A DNA stretch of 9,594 nt from Planctomycetia bacterium (GCA_005776545.1 SXOY01000172.1:1-9594), one strand, 5' to 3'; shown: positions 1 through 7,408, numbered from the stretch's first letter. Numbers and translations: made by a program. The notes: generated by a model not told the origin, from the sequence alone.

Positions 1-585
1 ATGAACCAGGACCAACTCACAATCCTCCTCGATCAATCCGCCAAAGGCGATCGCTCCAGCACTGCCAAACTTATGGAAGTGGTCTATGACCAGCTTCGCG
101 CTCTCGCAGGCTCCTGTTCCGGCGGCAGGCAGGCCAATCACACCCTTCACGCCACAGCCCTTGTGCATGAAGCATTCATCAAACTCGTCGGGTCCGATTC
201 ACAAAAATTCGAAGATCGTGGTCATTTCTTCGCGGTCGCCGCCACAGCTATGCGGCAGATCTTGATCGACCATGCTCGCCGCAAAAAAGCGACAAAACGT
301 GGCGGCGGCAGCGGAACCGCGGCAGACCTGAACCTCGATTCAGTGTTTGTCTCAATGGCCGACGGAATCGAAGATGAACTTGATGCTGAAGCACTTGACG
401 ATGCTCTCACTGAATTGCAGCAGAACAACGAGCGAATGTACCGTGTAGTAGAACTTCGGTTTTTCGGTGGGCTTGAAGTTGAAGATGTAGCCAACCTGCT
501 CAAGATATCAAAATCAACTGCGGAATCTGACTGGCGAGCCGCACGAGCATGGCTCAATATGAAGCTCAAGTCCAAGCCGGTGTAA
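1..585 (+). CDS. ECF-family RNA polymerase sigma factor (planctomycete type)
   Basis: A 194-residue alternative sigma factor that would direct core RNA polymerase to a specific promoter set. The region-2 part (about residues 20-100) contains the conserved stretch around LHATALVHEAFIKL, then GHFFAVAATAMRQILIDHAR followed by the basic KKATKRGGG. The region-4 helix-turn-helix lies at about 149-190 (VVELRFFGGLEVEDVANLL, then STAESDWRAARAWL). These features match the ECF-like sigma-70 family (Pfam Sigma70_ECF) that is abundant in planctomycetes, and the length is normal. No anti-sigma gene or membrane anchor is visible. The window begins on its ATG, so promoter and ribosome binding site are unseen. 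The N-terminus looks complete for the family, so this ATG is probably the true start. Such genes often sit beside Ser/Thr kinases, and the nearest one here starts at 4112 on the same strand. The family is certain; the target genes are unknown. Confidence 0.93.
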   Translation: MNQDQLTILLDQSAKGDRSSTAKLMEVVYDQLRALAGSCSGGRQANHTLHATALVHEAFIKLVGSDSQKFEDRGHFFAVAATAMRQILIDHARRKKATKRGGGSGTAADLNLDSVFVSMADGIEDELDAEALDDALTELQQNNERMYRVVELRFFGGLEVEDVANLLKISKSTAESDWRAARAWLNMKLKSKPV

Positions 586-633
586 CTCGGCCTTCACCAC
601 ATCGCTGGAACGCAAAAAAAGGCTTGAAGAGTT

Positions 634-713
634 TTAACATCAGATAAGCACGATGGCCACGATGATGGACAGTTCTCTTTCCGATCGTGTGCATCGTGAG
701 TATCTGATATTGA
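634..713. repeat. Long interrupted inverted repeat (hairpin) between convergent genes
   Basis: Three paired blocks share one centre of symmetry: 639-646 with 701-708 (8 bp, ATCAGATA/TATCTGAT), 649-655 with 692-698 (7 bp, CACGATG/CATCGTG) and 658-663 with 684-689 (6 bp, CACGAT/ATCGTG). They are separated by symmetric 2x2 internal loops. GGA 667-669 can pair with TCC 680-682 at the tip, and 634-637 can pair with 710-713 at the base if one G-U is allowed. The result is one long rod with a small loop, which is well beyond chance for about 80 bases. It has no clean T-run immediately after it on the plus strand, so it is not a textbook terminator. It could be a structured 3' end of the sigma transcript, a small RNA, or a mobile palindromic (REP/MITE-like) element. 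The structure is read directly; the function is unknown. Confidence 0.6.
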
Positions 714-792
714 TTTGTCTCTTTCCTGATTCAGCGTCCCAGCGGTGAGTTCTTTGCTTTCGCATTTACTTGAGTTAGAGCTGTGCAAAGTG

Positions 793-820
793 AAAAGCCC
801 CGGCGAGTGCCGGGGCTTTT
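793..820. terminator. Bidirectional intrinsic terminator
   Basis: A perfect 12-bp stem (793-804 with 809-820) with the 4-base loop GAGT. The GC-rich core GCCCCGGC is flanked by AAAA on the left and TTTT on the right, so either strand gives a hairpin followed by U residues. It lies between the convergent sigma gene (ends 585) and secreted-protein gene (reverse strand, ends 850). It is 29 bases past the stop codon of the reverse-strand gene, so that gene is probably its main client, while it also blocks read-through from the left. Confidence 0.9.
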
Positions 821-849
821 CTAATTTCAAAGTATCGCTCGCGACTTGA

Positions 850-3123
850 TCAGCATCCGTTGGCGAATGCATCAACAAAGTCGAGGTAATCAAAGAAGTC
901 AATGATCCCATCTCTGTTGAAGTCGGCGGTCGGGTGGCTGGCTGCAAAGGCGTCGACAAAATCAAGGTAATCGAAGAAGTCAACGATTCCATCCTGGTTG
1001 AAGTCTGCTGAACACAGGTTTGCAAGGTTCACGTGCAGAGTCAGGTCACCCGCGGCGTTGTTCCACCCGCCAGCGCGGATCATGTAGGGAATCCCAGCAG
1101 AGACGCCCACGCTCAAGTACGAGCGAAGTGTGTTCGCACATGGCCCGGCCCCGCCCGCATCGTCGTTGCACGCCATTTCGCCGATGATGGTGCCGGGGCA
1201 AGTCGCACCGGGGTAGATCGCGAGCATGGTGTCAAATGTAGAGCCACACGTATCGAGTGAGAGCATGCCGCTGGATGCGGGCGTGAATCGGTACCAGACG
1301 TCTTTGCCCATAGTTGGTCCGCAGCTGCCGGTGGCAGGACCATCGGTCGTAGCTGTGCAGGTGGCGGCCGTGTAGGTGCCGCCCGCGGCGACGATTACAG
1401 GTGTTGAACACGAGTTGTTGGATGGAGTGGTGGGGAACTCGTTGATACGAAGGGAGTAGCTGCCGCTGGCGCCGTTGTAGCCGGAGACTCGGATGAGATA
1501 CCGCGTCCCGCCGACGACGTTGACAGAGACCATCGAATCCTGGCCAAACGATCCTCCCGCATCGTCGTTGCACGCGATGGTGTTGCTGTTGTTGAGGTCG
1601 GGGCAATTCGAGTGGATGCTCAGCACCGTGTCGTAGTTCGATCCGATGGTGTCGAAGACGACGTTCTGCGAGCACGAGGGTGTGTACGCGTACCACATAT
1701 CTGGACTCGCTGCGGAGTTCCCGCAGCTGGATGTTCCGTCAGCAGTGGCCATGGTGGTGCAGCCGGTATAGGTGCCAGCGCTCACGGACTTGGCTCCGTT
1801 GCATGCATCGTTTCCGGATGCGGTCGGAATATCAAATGCGAAGACAGCTCCGCAGGTCTGCTCCGGAACAGCGTGGTACGAGTCGCCGATCACCATTGTG
1901 CCGCCAGCGACCGCGAAATCGTTGGCGAAAATGGTTGAGACGTTTGGAACGTTTGTGTTCGTGAAAGCGAGTTCTTGAACCCAGTTTCCCGGTCCGACGC
2001 GCCGGTACTGGAACACGCGGTCACTCTGCGTGTTGGCCAAGTACACCTTGCCGCCGGAGATTTTCACTTTGTCTGCGTGGTCGACGGTCGGAGTGCTAGT
2101 TTGTCCAAACAGCGTTCCGTCGAGGTCCCACGCCAAAGTGGTGGTGTTCCATTTGTAGACGTATGCGCATCCGGCGTTCTCGTCCGGGCCGGTCATGGGT
2201 GTTTGTGCCGCATTGGAGCTGACGCGAGGGGCCCCGATCACAATGTACGTGCCATCGGTGGCGACCGAATCACCGAAATATCCGCAGCAATTTGGCGGCG
2301 ACCACCTTGCAGGACCAGACTGCACCCACGATCCTGCTTGATAGCGGTAGACCTTTACGTATCCTGAAATTGACGCTTGGTCATATTCGGCATCTCCAAC
2401 CGGAGCACCGATGACTAGAACGTCCCCCGCGATTGCGACGCTGCGGCCAAACTCCTGCCAGTGCCCACCGTCGGAGGAGGCGTCATCGAAAATCGCGCCA
2501 GTGTGCGTCCAGCTGCCGCTGGCCAAGCGCTTGAAGAGATACGCGCCTCCGGCTTCGACAATGGATCCATTCGGGCGCATCGGCGCACCTGCAACCGCCC
2601 AGCCGCCATTGGCGGTGGTGATTGAAACTGATGAGCCCATACCAGACCCGGGAGGCGATTGCAGCGAAAACAGCCTGCCGCGGGCAATCCAGTCGGTGCC
2701 GCTGCGCTCGAAGAAATATGCAGCACCGGAATTATCGCCAATCGCGTCCACGCCATACGCACCGACGATGAGATATGGATCGGCGTATGCCACAGCGTCA
2801 CCAAAGCCATCGAGGGGCAACAGATCCGCCGGTCGCAGCAATGCGGTCTCCGTCCAGGTGTTTCCAACTTTTAGATGCGAAGAAACGGCGCCGGTGCGAC
2901 CGATCCCAGGTGTTGATCGAAACGACGAGCCAGTGACCATCATGGTTCCCACAGGGGTTGTTTCCATGGCGATTCCTGATCCGAAGTAGTTGAAGTTATT
3001 GAGGTCCGAACCCTGAATAATGGTCGGAGGTGCCGGGCATTGCGCGTACGAGTTGCTCGCGGTGCCGGCGGCGGCGGCAACAAGGGAGAGTACAAAGCGG
3101 TGTGTGCGAGTCGGGCGTTGCAT
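850..3123 (-). CDS. Secreted FG-GAP-like / PPC-domain protein with C-terminal dockerin-like repeats
   Basis: A 757-residue exported protein. Residues 1-27 form a Sec signal peptide (basic MQRPTRTHR, hydrophobic core, likely cleavage after SYA). Residues about 28-435 carry FG-GAP-like beta-propeller repeats, for example FGDAVAYADPYLIVGAYG, FGRSVAIAGDVLVIGAP and FGDSVATDGTYIVIGAPRV. Two tandem PPC-like domains follow, at about 438-565 and 569-700; both contain an ACNDDAGG motif and paired cysteines. The C-terminus (704-757) holds two EF-hand/dockerin-like calcium loops, DFNQDGIVDFFDYLDFV and DFNRDGIIDFFDYLDFV, and ends in Gly-Cys. This matches the planctomycete GC-type dockerin-anchored secreted proteins. 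No catalytic motif is seen, so a surface, adhesive or structural role is the most that can be inferred. An ATG at 3138 would add five residues. The ATG at 3123 is preferred because GAGGA lies 8 bases before it. The globin gene is upstream on the same strand, about 320 bases away. Confidence 0.88.
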   Translation of the reverse strand: MQRPTRTHRFVLSLVAAAAGTASNSYAQCPAPPTIIQGSDLNNFNYFGSGIAMETTPVGTMMVTGSSFRSTPGIGRTGAVSSHLKVGNTWTETALLRPADLLPLDGFGDAVAYADPYLIVGAYGVDAIGDNSGAAYFFERSGTDWIARGRLFSLQSPPGSGMGSSVSITTANGGWAVAGAPMRPNGSIVEAGGAYLFKRLASGSWTHTGAIFDDASSDGGHWQEFGRSVAIAGDVLVIGAPVGDAEYDQASISGYVKVYRYQAGSWVQSGPARWSPPNCCGYFGDSVATDGTYIVIGAPRVSSNAAQTPMTGPDENAGCAYVYKWNTTTLAWDLDGTLFGQTSTPTVDHADKVKISGGKVYLANTQSDRVFQYRRVGPGNWVQELAFTNTNVPNVSTIFANDFAVAGGTMVIGDSYHAVPEQTCGAVFAFDIPTASGNDACNGAKSVSAGTYTGCTTMATADGTSSCGNSAASPDMWYAYTPSCSQNVVFDTIGSNYDTVLSIHSNCPDLNNSNTIACNDDAGGSFGQDSMVSVNVVGGTRYLIRVSGYNGASGSYSLRINEFPTTPSNNSCSTPVIVAAGGTYTAATCTATTDGPATGSCGPTMGKDVWYRFTPASSGMLSLDTCGSTFDTMLAIYPGATCPGTIIGEMACNDDAGGAGPCANTLRSYLSVGVSAGIPYMIRAGGWNNAAGDLTLHVNLANLCSADFNQDGIVDFFDYLDFVDAFAASHPTADFNRDGIIDFFDYLDFVDAFANGC
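869..1005 (-). repeat. Duplicated 56-bp dockerin-like repeat units
   Basis: Two 56-bp copies, 869-924 and 950-1005, differ at about 10 positions by eye, nearly all of them third-codon or conservative changes. Each encodes a calcium-loop-like DFN-x-DG motif followed by the identical 13 residues DFFDYLDFVDAFA. They form the C-terminal module of the secreted protein, and the spacing fits the paired loops of a type I dockerin. The DNA similarity reflects duplication kept under coding constraint. Confidence 0.8.
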
Positions 3124-3442
3124 GATGGGAATCCTCATTTAGAAGTGAGCGAGCCAGCTCATTGACAAGTAGAGCCTTCATCCCATTGACGTAATCCGGC
3201 ATTGCCAACCTTGGTGGAAAATGGCAATTGGGCCAAAAATCACGTCCTATAACCATTGAAACGTGCGAAAAGTCAGGCGTGGCGGCGTTGCTCCCCATGA
3301 TCCCGCAGGGTATTTATCTGATCACAAAACTCTCGTATCTTGCGCGTACGTCTCAGTGACGCAGGACATTTGTCCTCAAAGCACCAAACACTGTCTCAGT
3401 AACAGTCACAGATTGCGCAAGCGAAAAAGTCAAACCGTTCCA
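3124..3442. other. Intergenic region between globin and secreted-protein genes
   Basis: About 320 bases with no convincing gene. It should hold the reverse-strand promoter of the secreted-protein gene, but no clear -35/-10 pair was found. Two palindromic elements stand out: ATTGCCA at 3201-3207 pairing with TGGCAAT at 3222-3228 (14-base loop), and AGGACA/TGTCCT at 3363-3368 and 3371-3376, separated only by TT. Either could be a regulator-binding site. No strong terminator follows the globin stop codon, so read-through from the globin gene into the secreted-protein gene is possible. Confidence 0.4.
3132..3136 (-). promoter_or_regulatory. Ribosome binding site that decides the start of the secreted-protein gene
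   Basis: Read on the reverse strand, GAGGA lies 8 bases before the ATG at 3123. It overlaps the alternative upstream ATG (3138), which has no Shine-Dalgarno sequence of its own. This favours the 757-residue product with the signal peptide starting MQRPTRTHR. Confidence 0.6.
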
Positions 3443-3937
3443 CTACGACGCGCACCGTCTCCCAGTCCCAATCATCAATTTCGAAATTTGTACAAGTGCC
3501 GTGTCCCAATCCTCACATACTTCTTTTGTCCACCTCGTGCCGCCCAATTCCGCCATCGCTTCAAGCATGAACTGGCACACAATCGGATAGTGCTCTGGTT
3601 TTACGCCCTTAGCTGAATGTGTCGCTCCAAGTTCTGCCAGACGCGTTCGTACCTGTGCCGGATGTTTCAGACCGTTGATGATCATCTCCAGCGAATTCAC
3701 CAGCTTTACATTCTGGGCTGTCATGTCGTCCGGGAACATTTTTCGCAAGTGCGGGTGGGCGGCGAAGATCTTCGCATAAAACCGCTCTGCCAGCTCCGCA
3801 GATCGCGGCCGCAATACCGCGAAACTCGCTTCGAGCCGCCCAATCAGGTCACGATCAAGCGGAAAGCCTGCTGGGGCAATTGTCTCATCAGCAAGCGGGT
3901 GCATTCGAATAGAACCCTTTGGTTTGGTATCAGGCAT
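3443..3937 (-). CDS. Single-domain haemoglobin (bacterial globin, flavohaemoglobin-type globin domain)
   Basis: A 164-residue haem protein. Family members bind oxygen or nitric oxide and serve in oxygen supply, sensing or NO detoxification. The globin fold covers about residues 30-160. Recognisable positions are Tyr54 (B10, in RFYAKIF), Phe68 (CD1, in KMFPDDM), Gln75 (E7, in MTAQNVKLV), proximal His107 (F8, in GATHSAKGVKPEHYPIV) and Tyr117 ten residues later, as in Vitreoscilla haemoglobin. The FAD/NAD reductase domain of flavohaemoglobins is absent, so reduction needs a partner protein. The frame stays open back to an ATG at 4105, but those extra 56 residues look unlike a globin and would run to within 6 bases of the divergent kinase gene. 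ATGs at 3937 and 3904 are both plausible, each with only a weak ribosome binding site; 3937 was chosen. It is divergent from the kinase gene and lies upstream of the secreted-protein gene. Confidence 0.85.
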   Translation of the reverse strand: MPDTKPKGSIRMHPLADETIAPAGFPLDRDLIGRLEASFAVLRPRSAELAERFYAKIFAAHPHLRKMFPDDMTAQNVKLVNSLEMIINGLKHPAQVRTRLAELGATHSAKGVKPEHYPIVCQFMLEAMAELGGTRWTKEVCEDWDTALVQISKLMIGTGRRCAS

Positions 3938-4111
3938 AAAAATCCATGTGTTGAGCCGTGGTATTTCCAGTATACTCCAGTCACGTATTCTCTCCCTTCC
4001 GGGCTTGACGCCTTGCGATTTTTCGGACAAAGTCTTCCACTCATGCCTGTAGTGTTCAGAGCGACACGCAGGAATTGAACATTGTCTAGAGTTGACTGAA
4101 TTCAATCACAC
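3938..4111. promoter_or_regulatory. Divergent control region between globin and kinase genes
   Basis: These 174 bases must carry the promoters of two divergent genes. The palindromic octamer AGTATACT (3969-3976) gives a TATACT-like -10 on both strands. On the plus strand TGTTGA-like bases lie about 16 upstream, but no good -35 is seen on the minus strand. A TTGAAC at 4075-4080 and TTGACT at 4092-4097 near the kinase start lack matching -10 boxes. No clear ribosome binding site precedes the kinase ATG. This is a weak, by-eye assignment. Confidence 0.3.
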
Positions 4112-7100
4112 ATGACAACTATGGATGACAATTCGAAGACTCCTAGTGATGCCGCGAAAAAAGAGCGGTTTAATCTCGTTCTCGACATTTTTTCGCGAGT
4201 TGTCGCGCTCAAGCCGGCGGAGCGAACGCTTCTCCTGGATGAACTGTGTGGAACGGATTCAGACCTGAGGCACCAGGTCATGCTCATGCTTGCCGCAGAT
4301 GATGGGATGACGCAGGCACAACTTCGCACTGGGAGTGGCCTATCTGGCCTATCTGGCTTATCTGGCTTATCCACGGGCACCATCGATGGCACGTTCACTG
4401 CTCACGACCAGTTGAAAGATCTCCCCCGGATTTCCGGGCAATATCGACTCATTCGCCAGATCGGTGAAGGCGGCATGGGCGTCGTCTATCTCGCGGAACA
4501 GTCTCTGCCCCATCGATTTGTTGCGCTCAAAGCCATTCGTGCGGGCCTGAGCAGTCGCCAGATTCTTGAGCGGTTCAAACGCGAGACGCACATTCTTGGT
4601 CGTTTGCAAGACCCCGGTATCGCGCAGATTTTTGAAGCAGGCATTCTCGAAGACGATGAATCCGGACGCGCGTATATCGTGATGGAGTTTGTCGATGGAC
4701 TCCCTCTCACCAAGTTCGCTGATGAGAAGTCGCTGAACCGCAAGCAGCGGATCGAACTAATGGTCAAGGTTTGCAGCGCGGTTCATTACGCGCACCTCAA
4801 ACGCGTGATCCATCGCGACCTCAAACCCGCCAACGTCCTGGTCAACGCCGAAGGCAACCCCAAGATTCTCGATTTCGGCATCGCCAGTCTCGAATCTGAC
4901 TCCGACCAGCAGTTCACGCTCACTCGCGAAGGTCAGATTCTCGGGACTCCGGCATACATGGCGCCCGAGCAGGTTCGCGGCGAAGATATCGACACTCGGG
5001 CCGATGTCTATGCCTTAGGCGCGATGCTCTTTGAGCTTCTCACTGGCTCGCTCCCGCACGATTTGACCGGACTCAATTTGTCGAGCGCGCTTGAAAAAGT
5101 TCGAACGCAACTTCCGCGTCGTGCTCTCTCAATTGAGGCTTCGTTGGAACAAGGCCTGGACGCAATCGCATCGATGGCCCTGGCCAACGATCCAGCTCAG
5201 CGATACCAGAGTGCCGATGCGCTCGCACAGGACCTGCGCAAACAACTCAATGGTGAACCAATCTCCGCACGCCGCGAGTCGGGTGCGGCAATGTTGGTCA
5301 GGTTGTTGAAACGTCATCGCTTTATCGCCTCGTCAGCGGCACTCTTTGTGCTGGTTCTGATTGCAAGTACGCTCATTTTTGGTGATCTCTCAAGACGAAA
5401 TGCCCAGCTCGCAACCGATGCAGACATCGCTCGAAAGAAGATATCAAATCAGGCCGCTGAGCTAGTAAGGGCGCTGTATATCAGCCGCATCGGAAACGCC
5501 GAAGCCGCACTGGCTGCAGGAGACACCGTCAAGGCCAAGGCGCGGTTACTGGAATGTGATGAAGCGACCCGCGGCTGGGAGTGGCGGCATCTTTTCAGAG
5601 CGGTTGATCAGACTGTCTCAGAGACGCCGCTTCCCTCCGGAAATGCAACTGTTGCATTTGATCCATCTCTCACAAAAGCAATCGTGCATCGAACCGATCT
5701 TCCCCGGATCGCGGTTGACATCGCTAGCGGAAGCGTTGGACAGGAATTTGGCATCGGTGGCGATGTAGCCGAGGCGGTTGTATCACCTGACGCAAAGTGG
5801 ATATTGGGACGCACTCAGTTTGGAATCGTTGAACTTGCCAATTTGAGCGTACCCAGTCAGACGCGGACTGTTGATTTTACATCAATTGAAGAAAGTCTAC
5901 GCCCGCGGAAAATTTCCAGAGTGGCGTGGCTGAATGATGGCACCGAATTTCTTTGTGTATCTCCCAATGGAAAGGGATATGTTGTCAATGTCGAGAAAAA
6001 TGAGGTGATTCGACTCATCGAATCTCGCTCCACTACGGCATACGACGCAAAACGTAGACCGTACCATAACCAGTGGATGGCCACGTTCGAAGACCTGACT
6101 GTTCAACTGCGAAGTTCGGTTGATGGCGCCTTGGTTCTTGAGAGGAAAGGCCTCCCAGCAATCCCAGTTTCTATTGGTTTCTCGCCCGATGGCATGCGAG
6201 CAGCAATCGGATGCTTCGACGGGACAATTGTGTTCTGGGATCTTGACAGCAATGACGTGCGCCAGGTTCGAGGACACAAAAGCTCGATTCGAGCCAGTGT
6301 GTTTTCTCCAGGGGGTGAGCGAGTTGCCACCGGCGGACGTGACAAAGCCCTCAAAATCTGGGATTTTGTATCTGGCACCATCTTGTCGACGCAGTTCGGG
6401 GAAGAAGCCAGGATCACCGCGATTGCCTGGAAGGATGCAAGCAATATCTTGACTGCCGGCGAAGGCGGACCAATTCGCACATTTAGTGCTGATGCCTTGC
6501 CGGTGGTCCCGGTATTTGATTGCAAAGGCGATACAACTATCGGCAGCGACACGTGGAAACAATGGACCACAATCGCCATGCGTAGCGGCGAAATCATGTT
6601 CTTTGATCACAACGCCTGGATCAAAGGAACACCAATTGACTGCCCATCACTGCTTCACACAAAATTCGCCGCCAATGGCACGTTAGTCGCGTCGTCCTCA
6701 AACGGAACGCTTCGGTTCTACGACACTTCTGAAAAAAAGTTGCTGGCCACCAGCTCTGAAATAGAAGGTGAACCGGCCTATCTCGTGGCATCGAGCGATC
6801 GGCAACACATCGTCGCCCTTCTGGCGAATAAGGGAGTGGCACTGATTGATGTGGCCGGAAAGAAACTCGCCAAGTACATTTCACACCCTGGAATTCAAGG
6901 CTGCGAAGTTCTCAACAATGGATGGTTGCTGGTCAGTCGCACTCAGCCCGATCAACTTGAAATGATTGATCCGGCCACAAACTCAAGCCTCTGGCAGATC
7001 GATAATCCCGTCTTCATTGGCGCGTACGCCGTCAGTGCAGACCAGAAAATTCTTGCAGTTGCAGAGTCGCGAACACTGATCACAACACGCGATGTGGCAA

Positions 7101-7384
7101 GTGGTAAGCTGCTGCGATCGATCGCGATACCAAACCTCGATCTCGGCAATTTGCAATTTTTCGATCACGACACGCGTCTCGCCGGTGGAGGCCAGGACCC
7201 GGTGGTACGAGTGTGGTCGATTTCTGATGGCGTCGAAGTAGCCACTCTCACGGGGCACCGTTCCTATGTCTCCGGACTTTTGGTGTGCGACCAGACTCAA
7301 TCGCTTATCACGATCGATGTCTCCGGAATGCTTCGAAAATGGCGGTCTGATGTGACTAGATTGCCCGAAAACTCGCGGAAATAG
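4112..7384 (+). CDS. Transmembrane Ser/Thr protein kinase with C-terminal WD40-like propeller
   Basis: A 1090-residue receptor-like kinase. Residues about 16-65 form the helical N-terminal segment common before planctomycete kinase domains (FSRVVALKPAERTLLLDELC). Residues 76-87 are a (Gly-Leu-Ser)x4 repeat. The kinase domain (about 111-380) is intact: glycine loop GEGGMGVVY at 118-126, Lys140 in VALK, Glu158 in the C-helix, HRDLKPAN at 234-241 (catalytic Asp236), DFG at 254-256 and APE at 284-286. One membrane helix follows at 404-423. Next is a linker (about 440-500, ending near RGWEWRHLFRAVDQ) typical of kinase-WD40 fusions. The remainder is a degenerate WD40 propeller, clearest near 721-753 (GHKSS to ALKIWDF) and at 1048 onward (GHRSYVSG). 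The topology suggests a cytoplasmic kinase and an extracytoplasmic propeller that senses or docks. It would phosphorylate unknown Ser/Thr targets. The start could also be the ATG at 4121. Confidence 0.95.
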   Translation: MTTMDDNSKTPSDAAKKERFNLVLDIFSRVVALKPAERTLLLDELCGTDSDLRHQVMLMLAADDGMTQAQLRTGSGLSGLSGLSGLSTGTIDGTFTAHDQLKDLPRISGQYRLIRQIGEGGMGVVYLAEQSLPHRFVALKAIRAGLSSRQILERFKRETHILGRLQDPGIAQIFEAGILEDDESGRAYIVMEFVDGLPLTKFADEKSLNRKQRIELMVKVCSAVHYAHLKRVIHRDLKPANVLVNAEGNPKILDFGIASLESDSDQQFTLTREGQILGTPAYMAPEQVRGEDIDTRADVYALGAMLFELLTGSLPHDLTGLNLSSALEKVRTQLPRRALSIEASLEQGLDAIASMALANDPAQRYQSADALAQDLRKQLNGEPISARRESGAAMLVRLLKRHRFIASSAALFVLVLIASTLIFGDLSRRNAQLATDADIARKKISNQAAELVRALYISRIGNAEAALAAGDTVKAKARLLECDEATRGWEWRHLFRAVDQTVSETPLPSGNATVAFDPSLTKAIVHRTDLPRIAVDIASGSVGQEFGIGGDVAEAVVSPDAKWILGRTQFGIVELANLSVPSQTRTVDFTSIEESLRPRKISRVAWLNDGTEFLCVSPNGKGYVVNVEKNEVIRLIESRSTTAYDAKRRPYHNQWMATFEDLTVQLRSSVDGALVLERKGLPAIPVSIGFSPDGMRAAIGCFDGTIVFWDLDSNDVRQVRGHKSSIRASVFSPGGERVATGGRDKALKIWDFVSGTILSTQFGEEARITAIAWKDASNILTAGEGGPIRTFSADALPVVPVFDCKGDTTIGSDTWKQWTTIAMRSGEIMFFDHNAWIKGTPIDCPSLLHTKFAANGTLVASSSNGTLRFYDTSEKKLLATSSEIEGEPAYLVASSDRQHIVALLANKGVALIDVAGKKLAKYISHPGIQGCEVLNNGWLLVSRTQPDQLEMIDPATNSSLWQIDNPVFIGAYAVSADQKILAVAESRTLITTRDVASGKLLRSIAIPNLDLGNLQFFDHDTRLAGGGQDPVVRVWSISDGVEVATLTGHRSYVSGLLVCDQTQSLITIDVSGMLRKWRSDVTRLPENSRK
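4337..4372 (+). repeat. Four-copy 9-bp tandem repeat inside the kinase gene
   Basis: Four consecutive 9-base units (GGCCTATCT twice, GGCTTATCT, GGCTTATCC) encode Gly-Leu-Ser four times at residues 76-87. The repeat lies in the linker between the N-terminal helical segment and the kinase domain. Units are multiples of three, so copy-number slippage would lengthen or shorten the linker without breaking the frame. Confidence 0.85.
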
Positions 7385-7396
7385 GCCAATTGGCCT
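7383..7396 (+). terminator. Palindrome at the kinase stop codon, possible weak terminator
   Basis: AGGCCAATTGGCCT is a perfect 14-bp palindrome overlapping the last two bases of the TAG stop. As RNA it can form a 5-bp stem with an AATT loop, followed by a pyrimidine stretch with TTTT at 7403-7406. The stem is short and the T-run is not adjacent, so termination would be weak. A protein-binding site is an alternative. Confidence 0.35.
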
Positions 7397-7408
7397 CCCT
7401 CATTTTCC

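Noticed and set aside
869..1005. CRISPR-like or mobile direct repeat
   Set aside because: There are only two copies, both in frame and encoding conserved dockerin-like loops, so this is a protein domain duplication.
1033..1964. Several overlapping plus-strand frames of 68-108 codons
   Set aside because: All are antisense to the PPC-domain region, overlap one another, and have low-complexity Arg/Ser-rich translations.
2411..2989. A 192-codon plus-strand open frame opposite the secreted-protein gene
   Set aside because: It is antisense to well-supported FG-GAP coding sequence, rich in Pro/Ala/Ser with no domain, and has no convincing ribosome binding site; it is a shadow of the real gene.
3160..3190. 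Direct repeat CATTGAC at 3160-3166 and 3184-3190
   Set aside because: Seven bases occurring twice is close to chance expectation, and no promoter geometry supports a regulatory role.
3263..4078. Plus-strand open frames of 117 and 153 codons across and opposite the globin gene
   Set aside because: The opposite strand encodes a clear globin with conserved haem residues; the plus frames have no family features.
5897..6610. A 237-codon minus-strand open frame inside the kinase gene
   Set aside because: It lies opposite the propeller-coding part of an intact 1090-residue gene and its translation has no recognisable motif.
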